A stretch of 34,167 nt of DNA from Candidatus Mediterraneibacter merdigallinarum (lineage in GTDB: Bacteria; Bacillota; Clostridia; Lachnospirales; Lachnospiraceae). The first letter of the stretch is position 1; every line of letters starts with the position of its first letter. The stretch is from positions 1 to 34,167 of the forward strand of contig DWZZ01000048.1 of the NCBI GenBank assembly GCA_019117305.1. Direction: 5' to 3'. The notes below the pieces were generated by a model. It was not told the origin of the DNA. It made no database searches and was given only the letters and a program-made list of their open reading frames with translations. The position numbers and the translations under genes are program-made. Of this stretch, positions 1 to 8,760 are shown one piece after another.

Positions 1-174
1 TTGCATTTTCATGCTGGTAAATGCCAGCTTTTGCAATGTAGCTTCCTTAACACAGAACCACCGTAAAAATCAGAGAATTTCACTCTCTGTTTCTCACGGG
101 GGTTCTGCAGATTATTTTCTGCTCCGGCGCTGTCACGGCCGGAATATGGATCTGTTCTTCTGTTCCATGCAGAT

Positions 175-306
175 TCAGAAATCCGTCTGACTGCTGAATT
201 CTTTCCACTCTTCGAGCTCAGCCGTCCTCTGACGCAGAGATTCCTCAACCACTTCCACTGCATCTTTTCCAAGTACAAGCCGGAACTGGATATCTCCGGC
301 CTTTAC
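175..306 (-). pseudogene. C-terminal remnant of a short-chain dehydrogenase/reductase (SDR)
   Basis: Minus-strand reading VKAGDIQFRLVLGKDAVEVVEESLRQRTAELEEWKEFSSQTDF* resembles SDR C-termini. No N-terminal part follows; the reading runs directly into IS21-like sequence. Confidence 0.55.
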
Positions 307-318
307 TGTCTCTATAAT

Positions 319-800
319 TCATCCTCCATTTATTTTACAGGGGATGCAGTCAACTGCTTTATGATACATGCTGTTCTGACGGTTGCACCATCCGATGGCT
401 TCCAGATTCAATTCTGTGATCGTACCAAAAACTCTGCCGGCAAGAAAGTTATCTTTTACAAAGCGGATCAGGCGCTCCACTTTGCCTTTAGTGAAAGGAT
501 GCTTTGGCTTGCAGAGTTTTGTCTGGAAACCGATTGTTTCCATGAACACTTTATAATCTTTCTGCCACAGCGGATGGCCTTCCGGATCCCGCCGGACTAC
601 GACGCTTTTCATGTTATCTGTCAGTATATAGCGTGGGATCCCCATATAAGTAAACGCATGGATCATCCCTATAAAGAGATTTTCCTGCCTGGCATTGGGA
701 AAGAATTCAATATATCTTTCCCCGCAATGATGGCAGATCATAGCAAAACATGCAACCTTATAGGATGTACTAGTATCCGTATCTCCCTGGACAAATCCCC
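319..800 (-). pseudogene. Internal fragment of an IS21-family IstA transposase
   Basis: YKVACFAMICHHCGERYIEFFPNARQENLFIGMIHAFTYMGIPRYILTDNMKSVV...KLCKPKHPFTKGKVERLIRFVKDNF matches the DDE core of IS21 IstA. Both ends are missing. Confidence 0.8.
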
Positions 801-804
801 AATG

Positions 805-1227
805 CAGTATTCCGTTATGATCAAGCACAATCCGTTTTACAATCGCAAGTCCCAGACCGCTTCCCTCGCTGCAGCGTGTCCGGGACGCGTCCAGTCTGCA
901 GAAGCTTTCGAATATTTTCTCCAGATTTTCATCCGGCACACCGGGACCGTCGTCTGCTATATCCAGAAGCAGACGGGAATCCTGTCTTTTCAGCTCAACC
1001 GTCACGCAGCTGCTCTCTTTTGTCCGGTAACGGATTGTATTTATTATAATATTGTCAATCACCCGTCTGAACTCTCTTGCGTCAATTACCGCCCACAGAC
1101 CTTCCCCTTCCTGATTTCCGTCCCCGGATTTTTCTGTAAGGACAGAAACTTTCACTTTGTTTTCTTCCAGATATTCCTGATTCTCTGACAGATAGCCGGA
1201 GATAATAAGTTTCTTTCGTATGGACAT
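805..1227 (-). pseudogene. Histidine kinase fragment (HATPase_c region)
   Basis: RRVIDNIIINTIRY (N box), DIADDGPGVPDENLEKIFESFCR (G1/F box), GSGLGLAIVKRIV (G2 box). No HisKA or sensor; the 3' end is fused in frame to IS21 sequence. Confidence 0.8.
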
Positions 1228-1282
1228 TTCGTATTCCCCATTTCATAACGCAACAGTTCAGCCGTATGTACGGATCACTCTC

Positions 1283-2116
1283 TTATACCTGCAGGACTCC
1301 CAGTACATTTAACAGGATCACCACCGCGCCCAGCGCGATCCGGTACCACCCGAAGATCTGGAAATCATGCTTTTTGACATAATCCATCTGGAACCGCACT
1401 ACTGCGAGAGATATGAGAAAGGCAGTTACCATTCCCACGCCCAGCACCATCAGTTCCGTTCCCGTAAATGCGAAGCCATACTGCAGCACCCGCAGCAGAC
1501 TTGCCCCGAGCATGACGGGAACCGCGAGATAAAAAGTAAACTCCGCAGCCACAGTCCTTGACACACCGATCAGCAAGGCGCCCACAATGGTCGCGCCGGA
1601 TCGGGAAGTCCCCGGAAATACCGCTGCGATCACCTGAAAGACGCCGATAATAAGCACCGCGGATACCGTAAGCTGATCTACGGATGTAATCTTATCCGGT
1701 TTCCCTCTCTTCCATCTCTCGATAAGGATAAAAGCCACACCGAATACGATCAGCGCTATTGCTACCGGCACGGCGTGATAGAAAAGGGCTTCAAAGGTAC
1801 TGTCAAACAACACGCCGATGACAGCGGCAGGAATACACGCCAGCAGGATTTTCCCCCACAGGACCATCTTGTCTTTCTCAATCACGGGCTTCTCTCTGTC
1901 ACGGAACTGAAACGGAAAGAGCCTGTTCCAGAACAACACGACAACAGCAAGAATCGCGCCGAGCTGGATCACCACAAGAAATACGTTTATAAAAGAATCC
2001 GAACCCTTAAGTCTTACAAACTCGTCCAGAATAATCATGTGCCCTGTACTGCTTACGGGCAGCCACTCCGTAATTCCTTCCACGATACCGAATATAACTG
2101 CTTTGAAAAATTCCAT
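1283..2116 (-). CDS. uppP: Undecaprenyl-diphosphatase UppP/BacA
   Basis: MEFFKAVIFGIVEGITEWLPVSSTGHMIILDEF... and FPGTSRSGATIVGALL are UppP signature motifs. Confidence 0.95.
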   Translation of the reverse strand: MEFFKAVIFGIVEGITEWLPVSSTGHMIILDEFVRLKGSDSFINVFLVVIQLGAILAVVVLFWNRLFPFQFRDREKPVIEKDKMVLWGKILLACIPAAVIGVLFDSTFEALFYHAVPVAIALIVFGVAFILIERWKRGKPDKITSVDQLTVSAVLIIGVFQVIAAVFPGTSRSGATIVGALLIGVSRTVAAEFTFYLAVPVMLGASLLRVLQYGFAFTGTELMVLGVGMVTAFLISLAVVRFQMDYVKKHDFQIFGWYRIALGAVVILLNVLGVLQV

Positions 2117-2123
2117 AATAAAA

Positions 2124-2190
2124 ATATCCCCTGTTCTTTATGATCACTGTTGTCTATCATAGACGATGATCATAAATAAACAGGGGATAT
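2124..2190 (-). promoter_or_regulatory. Long nested inverted repeat in the uppP leader (attenuator/RBS-occluding hairpin candidate)
   Basis: ATATCCCCTGTT (2124-2135) pairs with AACAGGGGATAT (2179-2190); nested TATGATCA/TGATCATA and GTCTA/TAGAC. On the minus strand it is followed by TTTTTATT and the uppP ATG. Confidence 0.75.
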
Positions 2191-2278
2191 TAGTTAAACA
2201 ATTCTTAAATTTTTATATTATGCATAAATGGGTTTTCCTTCAGGTTCCGGAATCTCCGGACCTCCATACTGCAATACC

Positions 2279-3145
2279 TCACAGCAGCGCCATCGCCACC
2301 GTACCGGCAGTGAGCAGCACAAGCCCCAGTGCTTCTTTCCTTCCCAGTTTCTCGCCGAACACAAAATAGGAAAATGCCACCGTCACAAGCACGCTCAGTT
2401 TATCGACCGGCGCTACAATGCTGGCCGGTCCCTCCTGAAGCGCCCGGTAATAGCAGAGCCAGGACGCGCCCGTGGCCACACCGGAGAGACAGATAAACGC
2501 CATTTCCTTTTTTCCGATCCGGGCAGCCTCTTTCTGTTTTCCTGTCACAAAAACCATGCCCCATGCCATAATGAGCACCACGCATGTACGGATAGCGGTT
2601 CCCAGATTGGACTCCACGCCGGAAATGCCGATCTTTCCGAGGATCGCTGTCAGACTGGCAAAAAATGCAGATCCTGCCGCATAAAGAAGCCAGCCTCCCT
2701 TTCCGCTCTTTTTCGTCTCTTCCACATCTTTCTTCTCGATCATCAGAAAAATCCCCGCTGCAATGACAATAACTGCCCCTGCCTTCGGCAGAGATATCCC
2801 CTCCTGCAGGAATATCAGGGCCAGAATAATTGTAAGTACAGTGCTGGATTTGTCAATGGGCACAACTTTATTGATATCTCCGGTCTGCAGTGCTTTGAAA
2901 TAGCACAGCCAGGAAGCTCCTGTTGCAGCTCCCGACAAAACCAGAAAGACAAACGTATATCCGCTGATCGACGAGATCTCAGCAAAGGAGCCGGATACAA
3001 ACACCATGATCCATGAAAAAATAAGGACAACCACCGTGCGCACCGCCGTTGCCACGGTAGAGTCCGTTTTTCTTATCCCGCATTTTGCCAGAATCGAGGT
3101 GACTCCGGCGAAAAATGCAGAACCTATGGCATAAAAAAGCCACAT
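2279..3145 (-). CDS. EamA/DMT-superfamily transporter with two EamA repeats
   Basis: Internal duplication: WLFYAIGSAFFAGVTSILAKCGI... and WLLYAAGSAFFASLTAILGKIGI...; ten-TM pattern. Confidence 0.85.
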   Translation of the reverse strand: MWLFYAIGSAFFAGVTSILAKCGIRKTDSTVATAVRTVVVLIFSWIMVFVSGSFAEISSISGYTFVFLVLSGAATGASWLCYFKALQTGDINKVVPIDKSSTVLTIILALIFLQEGISLPKAGAVIVIAAGIFLMIEKKDVEETKKSGKGGWLLYAAGSAFFASLTAILGKIGISGVESNLGTAIRTCVVLIMAWGMVFVTGKQKEAARIGKKEMAFICLSGVATGASWLCYYRALQEGPASIVAPVDKLSVLVTVAFSYFVFGEKLGRKEALGLVLLTAGTVAMALL

Positions 3146-3415
3146 AACTGATTCCCTCTTTCTCTTATTACATATTCAGCCGGTATCCTGCGCCGGGACC
3201 CCGGCACTGCCTCTATATTAACATGCCGGACAGCACGGACGCAATCGTCTCGATTTTCTTTACGGAGTACATTTGAATAAGAACATGTGGTACAATGGTT
3301 TAAGCTGTTGAACCAAAGGAGTATAACTATGATGGAGCACGAAAGAGAACTCTCTCAGCTCGCTGAAGAGTTTGAGAGCTGCCGTCGGATAAATAAAATG
3401 AATGGAGAAAATCGC

Positions 3416-4084
3416 ATGACAGACTTAATGCAATTAATGAAAGAACGCCACAGTGTACGCCAGTACGAGGACAGACCGCTTGAGGACAGCGTTGTCTCCG
3501 CGCTGGAAGAGGAAATCAAAGTATGCAACAAGGAAAGCGGGCTGCACATCCAGCTTGTGAAAAATGAGCCAAAAGCTTTTGACAGTTTCATGGCTCATTA
3601 CGGAAAGTTCAGCGGCGTCACAGACTACATCGCCATGATCGGGAAAAAAGGCGCTGATCTGGAAGAAAATTGCGGATACTACGGAGAACGTCTTGTCCTG
3701 AAAGCCCAGGAGCTGGGTCTGAATACATGCTGGGTCGCCATGACCTACAGCAAAGTAAAGACCGCTTTCACCATAGACAGCGGAGAGAAGCTGTGCATTG
3801 TCATTTCCCTCGGATACGGAAAGACAAAGGGCGTACCGCATAAGTCAAAATCAGCGGACGCCGTGACAAAAGCCGACGGCTCCGTTCCAGACTGGTTCCG
3901 GAAGGGAACAGAAGCCGCCCTTCTCGCGCCTACTGCAATGAACCAGCAGAAATTCCTGCTTACATTGAACGGAAACAAAGTCTCCGCGAAAGCCGGATTC
4001 GGATTTTATTCAAAAATTGATCTTGGAATCGTAAAATATCATTTTGAAATCGGAGCGGGGAAAGAAAATTTCCAGTGGGCGTAA
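3416..4084 (+). CDS. Nitroreductase family protein
   Basis: MTDLMQLMKERHSVRQYEDRPLED... and LVLKAQELGLNTCWVAMTY are nitroreductase motifs. GGAG precedes the ATG at 3416; the longer ORF start is discussed in findings. Confidence 0.85.
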   Translation: MTDLMQLMKERHSVRQYEDRPLEDSVVSALEEEIKVCNKESGLHIQLVKNEPKAFDSFMAHYGKFSGVTDYIAMIGKKGADLEENCGYYGERLVLKAQELGLNTCWVAMTYSKVKTAFTIDSGEKLCIVISLGYGKTKGVPHKSKSADAVTKADGSVPDWFRKGTEAALLAPTAMNQQKFLLTLNGNKVSAKAGFGFYSKIDLGIVKYHFEIGAGKENFQWA

Positions 4085-4108
4085 GCTTTCACCGGACGTC
4101 CTGATAAA

Positions 4109-4152
4109 GAGAGCGGATCTTCTGCAGACTGCAGCGATCCGCTCTCTTCCTT
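4109..4152. terminator. Intrinsic, probably bidirectional terminator
   Basis: GAGAGCGGATC (4109-4119) and GATCCGCTCTC (4136-4146) form a perfect 11-bp stem flanked by T-rich sequence on both strands. Confidence 0.75.
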
Positions 4153-4327
4153 ATAAGTTATATTCCTTTTTTCTTTCTGAAGCTTTTATCTCTTTCAGCC
4201 GGTTTGCCAGTTCTCTGTAACAGCGTCTGTATGTTTTTCTGAACATCGGGCACTCTTCTGTTTCAGCCAAGTAAACAAGATTATTCATCATTCCTCTGAT
4301 CAGCATCTTCCGGATTGACATGAGCAT
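4151..4327 (-). CDS. Small hypothetical protein (58 aa)
   Basis: ORF MLMSIRKMLIRGMMNNLVYLAETEECPMFRKTYRRCYRELANRLKEIKASERKKEYNL, preceded by a GGAAGTGGAG-like RBS. Confidence 0.45.
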   Translation of the reverse strand: MLMSIRKMLIRGMMNNLVYLAETEECPMFRKTYRRCYRELANRLKEIKASERKKEYNL

Positions 4328-4458
4328 TTCTCCACTTCCTTTCCAACGACCCTTTCTCTTGACTTCATCTCTGTTCCGAAATATAATTTTACAGTACATT
4401 TTTCAGATTATCTATCAGATATCTGTGTAATCTTATAACAATCCTGCGAGGTAATAAA

Positions 4459-5349
4459 ATGGCTGTTTCCATCACATTGAACGATGACCGTTCCGAAAAA
4501 ATCCGCTATAACTATCCCGGGTATCCGATCTATATGCGCGAAGCACTTCTCTCCCAGTACCCGGAATACAGGGCTCCCAGCCACTGGCATGATGATATCG
4601 AGTTTATCTGCGTACTGTCAGGCGGGATGAAATATAATATAAATGGAGAAATCGTGAATCTGAAAAAAGGAGAAGGGATTTTCGTCAATTCGGGGCAGAT
4701 GCATTCTGGCTTTTCGGATGACGGACAGGAATGCGGCTTCCTGTGCCTGCTCTTCCATCCCATGCTGCTGTGCTCTGTATTTCCGTACGAAAATGATTTT
4801 GTGACGCCATTGATTCAAAACAGCCGGACGCCTTATCTGCTGCTTTGCCCGGAGCAGGCACCGGCAGCTGCCTGGCAGCAGGAGATTCTGTCCCGGCTTC
4901 GTCTTCTGTACCGGAACCGGAATTCCCATACCGCTCCTCTGCGCGCCCTGTCGTCCTTCGCCCTGATCTGGTCGCTGCTGCTGGAACACGCTCCTGCGGA
5001 CACCGCGAAAGGGAAGTGGCAGAGTCAGGATCTGACAATTGTGAAAAACATGACCGGATTTATTCAGAAAAATTACAGAAAAAAGATCTCTCTTGCGGAG
5101 ATCGCTTCGTCCGGCGCCGTAGGACAGAGCAAGTGCTGCAGGCTCTTTGCCAGATACTTTTCCCAGTCGCCGAATGAATATCTGAATCATTACCGACTGA
5201 GTAAAAGTCTTGATCTGCTTCACAATACAGATATGTCAGTTACAGAGATCGCTCTGTCTGTCGGATTCGGCGGCGCCAGCTATTTTGCCGAAACATTTCG
5301 CAAAAGGATGGGGATAAGCCCCACGGAGTTCCGCAGGCAGGATCAGTAA
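4459..5349 (+). CDS. AraC-family transcriptional regulator with N-terminal cupin-type domain
   Basis: C-terminal double HTH (KISLAEIASSGAVGQSKCCRLFARYF...MSVTEIALSVGFGGASYFAETFRKRMGISPTEFRR); N-terminal HWHDDIEF cupin-like motif. Confidence 0.92.
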   Translation: MAVSITLNDDRSEKIRYNYPGYPIYMREALLSQYPEYRAPSHWHDDIEFICVLSGGMKYNINGEIVNLKKGEGIFVNSGQMHSGFSDDGQECGFLCLLFHPMLLCSVFPYENDFVTPLIQNSRTPYLLLCPEQAPAAAWQQEILSRLRLLYRNRNSHTAPLRALSSFALIWSLLLEHAPADTAKGKWQSQDLTIVKNMTGFIQKNYRKKISLAEIASSGAVGQSKCCRLFARYFSQSPNEYLNHYRLSKSLDLLHNTDMSVTEIALSVGFGGASYFAETFRKRMGISPTEFRRQDQ

Positions 5350-5930
5350 ACTGCTTCGATCTCCACCGTACCAGAGAGTTGTGATATTTCTTCCTCGCCT
5401 GACACTGCGTGGCCCAGCTCATAAAGCGACGGATTCTCGCTGTATTCACCGTAAAACATGACCACATCTCCCCAGGGCGCATAGTATGCCAGGGTTCCGG
5501 TCTCCACCCCCGCCAGAGGGGTATCTGCAGTGTCCAGAGCTTCAGGATAAAATATTTTTTCATTGTCGCTGAAATCCTCGATCTCGACGGAAAGCGGCAG
5601 CTGCGCATAGAGATCTGCCGCTGCTGTGCTGTCATTCAGTTCAAAAATTATTTCGCTGCCGTCTTCCGCCAGGACCCGTATCTGTCGTTTTTCTCCAGAC
5701 ATTGTTTCGTCCTCCTCTCTGTCTGCAGCCCGGTTATCCGGACCTGCTGTTTCTTCCTGACTTTCCTGCAGAGTTTGTTCATTATCTCCACCGTCAGTTT
5801 TCTGTGTGTTCCTGCTTTGCCGGCTCTCTTCCGCACTCTCTCTGCTCTGAGAAGAAGCGCAGCCCCCGGCCAGAAGTATTGTCAGAGCTGCAGATACCAG
5901 CATCCATCTCTTTTTCATTTTCCACATCAC
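5343..5930 (-). CDS. Lipoprotein with cyclophilin-like fold domain
   Basis: Lipobox LLAGGC; C-terminal FELNDSTAAADLYAQLPLSVEIEDFSDNEKIFYPEAL...YAPWGDVVMFYG typical of cyclophilin-like proteins. Confidence 0.8.
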   Translation of the reverse strand: MMWKMKKRWMLVSAALTILLAGGCASSQSRESAEESRQSRNTQKTDGGDNEQTLQESQEETAGPDNRAADREEDETMSGEKRQIRVLAEDGSEIIFELNDSTAAADLYAQLPLSVEIEDFSDNEKIFYPEALDTADTPLAGVETGTLAYYAPWGDVVMFYGEYSENPSLYELGHAVSGEEEISQLSGTVEIEAVY

Positions 5931-6298
5931 CTCGATTTCTGTTCGTCACTCTGTCTGCCATTTTCTATCTTAAACCGCAGATAATCCATGCGTTCCAGCT
6001 GTTTCTCCCGGAGATGAATCTCGTCCAGCGTAATTCCTCTCTGCCGGTTAAGCATCTGCATGCGCTGCTCTGCCGTATCTTCTTTTTTCAGGAACAGCCG
6101 CATGTATTCCTCTACTTCACTGCTGTCAAATCCGATATCGTGAAGAGTCATGATCATGCTCAGCCGTTCAATATCCTGATCGTCATACTGCCACATGCCC
6201 ATCACTTTCTTTACAGAGCCGCACAGTCCCCAGCTCTCATATTCTCTGAGTATCTCCAGCGGGATCTTATACCGCTCGCTTGCTTCCTGTATCGTCAT
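5927..6298 (-). CDS. MerR-family transcriptional regulator
   Basis: MTIQEASERYKIPLEILREYESWGLCG...YDDQDIERLSMIMTLHDIGFDSSEVEEYMRL is a MerR HTH plus coiled coil. Confidence 0.85.
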   Translation of the reverse strand: MTIQEASERYKIPLEILREYESWGLCGSVKKVMGMWQYDDQDIERLSMIMTLHDIGFDSSEVEEYMRLFLKKEDTAEQRMQMLNRQRGITLDEIHLREKQLERMDYLRFKIENGRQSDEQKSR

Positions 6299-6326
6299 AT
6301 TGCGCTCCCTTCTGCCTCCTGTCCCG

Positions 6327-7193
6327 TCACTGGACAAAACGGATATTATAAAGCCGGTACACTTCCGCCAGGCTCCGTATCTTGAGAATCTGGCTTTTTC
6401 CGCTGTCCATCCGGCTGATCTGCACCATATCTTCCGGCGCCAGTTCAAAGTCATCTATGTCAAAATTCTGCCGGATTCTTTCTTCATGCACCGATTTCGG
6501 AATGGCAATAATGCCCTTCTGCCTGAGCCATCTTAAGATAACCTGCGCAGGCTGTTTTCCGTATTTTTCCCCGATTCCCGCAAGCATCGCATTGGTAAAT
6601 ATTCCATTTGCGCCTTCCGCAAAGGGAGCCCATGCCATAGCTTTTATATCATACTGCTCCATCACCTCTCTTAAATCTTTCTGCTGGCAGAACGGATGAA
6701 GCTCGATCTGATTTACCGCAGGCACAACTTCGCTGTTCAGGATAAGATCCACAAGCCGGTCGGCCTCAAAATTGCATACTCCGATTGCCCTGATCTTTTT
6801 CTCCCGGTACAGTTCTTCCATCGCCCTCCAGCTTCCGTAATAATCCCCGTAAGGCATATGAATGAGATACAGATCAAGATAATCTGTCCCAAGATTCTCC
6901 AGTGTCTTCTGAAAAGAGCGCTTCGTCTTCTCATACCCTGCGTCCTGGATCCATACTTTGGATGTAAGGAACACTTCCTGTCTGGAAATACCGCTCTCTC
7001 TTACTGCTTCCCCTACCGCCCGTTCATTGCCGTAGCAGGCCGCAGTGTCAATCAGGCGGTATCCTGTCTGCAAGGCCGTAAGAACACTTTCCCTGCATTC
7101 TTTTTCGTCCGTAATCTGGAACACCCCGAAGCCAAGCCGGGGCATTTCTGTCCCGTTATTCAGACATATTACACATTCATTCCTGTTTTCCAT
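6327..7193 (-). CDS. Aldo/keto reductase
   Basis: MPRLGFGVFQI...YRLIDTAACYGNERAVGEAV...YLDLYLIHMP...IRAIGVCNF...NQIELHPF AKR motifs. Confidence 0.93.
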   Translation of the reverse strand: MENRNECVICLNNGTEMPRLGFGVFQITDEKECRESVLTALQTGYRLIDTAACYGNERAVGEAVRESGISRQEVFLTSKVWIQDAGYEKTKRSFQKTLENLGTDYLDLYLIHMPYGDYYGSWRAMEELYREKKIRAIGVCNFEADRLVDLILNSEVVPAVNQIELHPFCQQKDLREVMEQYDIKAMAWAPFAEGANGIFTNAMLAGIGEKYGKQPAQVILRWLRQKGIIAIPKSVHEERIRQNFDIDDFELAPEDMVQISRMDSGKSQILKIRSLAEVYRLYNIRFVQ

Positions 7194-7473
7194 TTTCCGT
7201 CTTCCCTTTCTTTTATCCGATATTTTATCTGTATAAATAAATGATATATTCATTCACATGCCGTGTCTAATGCTTGTTTTTTTGTTTCAGAAATGCTTGT
7301 GCCGTATTTCTCATTTTCCGGATTTCCTGATGGTTGACCTCCACAAAATTTCATGTGCGGTAAAGTAACACAGAAATTTGACGGGCAACAGTCCACCATT
7401 CCGTAATTCTCAAATAAAGATATATACTTACGCAACCAGACCTAACATTTTTTGCCCGCCATAGTTGGTGGAA

Positions 7474-7498
7474 CTTTTGAAAAGTCAAAAGTATAATG
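7474..7498 (+). promoter_or_regulatory. Putative operator/promoter of the HTH-AbrB/ABC operon
   Basis: CTTTTGA-AAAG-TCAAAAG dyad (7474-7491) abutting TATAAT (7492-7497), just before AGGAGGTG and the regulator start. Confidence 0.5.
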
Positions 7499-7519
7499 AT
7501 ATCAGGAGGTGTGAAAAGT

Positions 7520-7999
7520 ATGAAAATGCAGAAAAATAATATCGCCTGTAATTTGACTGCACTGCGGCAACTTAATAAATTCTCCCAGGAGGAAGTAGCA
7601 GAGCGAATTGGAGTTTCCCGGCAGGCTGTTGCAAAATGGGAAGCCGGTCAATCAGTACCCGACATTCTGAATTGTGACGCGCTGGCCAAACTGTATAATG
7701 TGGATCTCGATGATCTAATCCATTACGACCAGGAGCAGACTGGCGAAAGCATACCGCCCAGGGGTAAGCACATATTCGGAACCGTTTGCGTAGGTGAACG
7801 CGGTCAGATCGTACTTCCCAGGCGGGCCAGAGATGTATTCAAAATTAAGCCCGGAGATATGTTAGTCGTTTTAGGGGATGAAGATCCGGAACATCCGGGA
7901 ATCGCACTAATGAAAGAAGATTTTTTTCTGGGTATTGCCCGGCTGTTCAAAACTGCTTTAAATATGACAGATGCCCCTGACAGAAAGGAGAAAAAATAA
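7520..7999 (+). CDS. XRE-type HTH regulator with C-terminal SpoVT/AbrB-like domain
   Basis: LTALRQLNKFSQEEVAERIGVSRQAVAKWEAGQSVPDI (HTH_3) followed by VGERGQIVLPRRARDVFKIKPGDMLVVLGDE (AbrB-like swapped hairpin). Confidence 0.85.
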   Translation: MKMQKNNIACNLTALRQLNKFSQEEVAERIGVSRQAVAKWEAGQSVPDILNCDALAKLYNVDLDDLIHYDQEQTGESIPPRGKHIFGTVCVGERGQIVLPRRARDVFKIKPGDMLVVLGDEDPEHPGIALMKEDFFLGIARLFKTALNMTDAPDRKEKK

Positions 8000-8760
8000 T
8001 GGAAGCTGTATTAAGCGTTCAGAATATTAATAAACACTATCCCGGATTCACTCTGGAAAATGTCAGCTTCTCGCTTGCCCCTAACCGCATTATGGGGTTG
8101 ATTGGTAAAAACGGGGCAGGAAAAAGTACAACCTTGAAAACTATTCTTAACATGGTGTCGCCAGAAAGCGGAAGCGTCACCATGTTCCAAAAAAATTTCT
8201 ATAAATATGAAAAAGAGTGTAAGCAGCGAACCGGTGTTGTGTTTGGAGGAGTTGATTTTTATCCGCTGAAGAAACTCTCTGCTATCACGGCTGTTACTCG
8301 AAAATTTTATACAAACTGGGATCAGGCCCAGTATCAAAAATATATCAGGCGTTTTGCTTTGAATGAAAGTAAAAAAATCAAAGAACTTTCAAACGGAATG
8401 AAAGTCAAATACCTGCTTGCGCTGGCATTGTCCCACCATGCTGAGTTACTGATTCTGGACGAGCCGACTTCTGGTTTAGACCCGGTATCCCGTGAGGAAC
8501 TGCTTCATATTTTCCGGCAAATTGTGAAAAACGAAAAATGTTCTATCCTGTTTTCCACACATATTACTTCTGATTTGGACAGATGTACTGATGATATTAC
8601 CTATATTCAGAATGGGCAGGTATTGCAAAGCGCAGATAAAGATACATTTCTGCGTTCTTTTGAACATTTGAAAACACCAGATGATACAGGGCCGCTCACT
8701 TTGGAAGAAATTATGCTGCGTACAGAAAGGAGTGAATGGAATGATGAAATTACTGTATAA
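7999..8760 (+). CDS. ABC transporter ATP-binding protein
   Basis: Walker A GLIGKNGAGKST, signature LSNGMKVK, Walker B LLILDEPTSGLD. Confidence 0.95.
   Translation: MEAVLSVQNINKHYPGFTLENVSFSLAPNRIMGLIGKNGAGKSTTLKTILNMVSPESGSVTMFQKNFYKYEKECKQRTGVVFGGVDFYPLKKLSAITAVTRKFYTNWDQAQYQKYIRRFALNESKKIKELSNGMKVKYLLALALSHHAELLILDEPTSGLDPVSREELLHIFRQIVKNEKCSILFSTHITSDLDRCTDDITYIQNGQVLQSADKDTFLRSFEHLKTPDDTGPLTLEEIMLRTERSEWNDEITV

Noticed and set aside
361-1188. 275-aa plus-strand ORF
   Set aside because: Antisense to recognisable histidine kinase and IS21 domains; no family resemblance.
2228-3016. 262-aa plus-strand ORF opposite the EamA gene
   Set aside because: Antisense shadow with His/Cys/Arg-rich composition; the EamA reading has clear domain repeats.
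7250-7435. 61-aa minus-strand ORF
   Set aside because: No RBS, no family resemblance, AT-rich intergenic sequence; possible remnant but unsupported.
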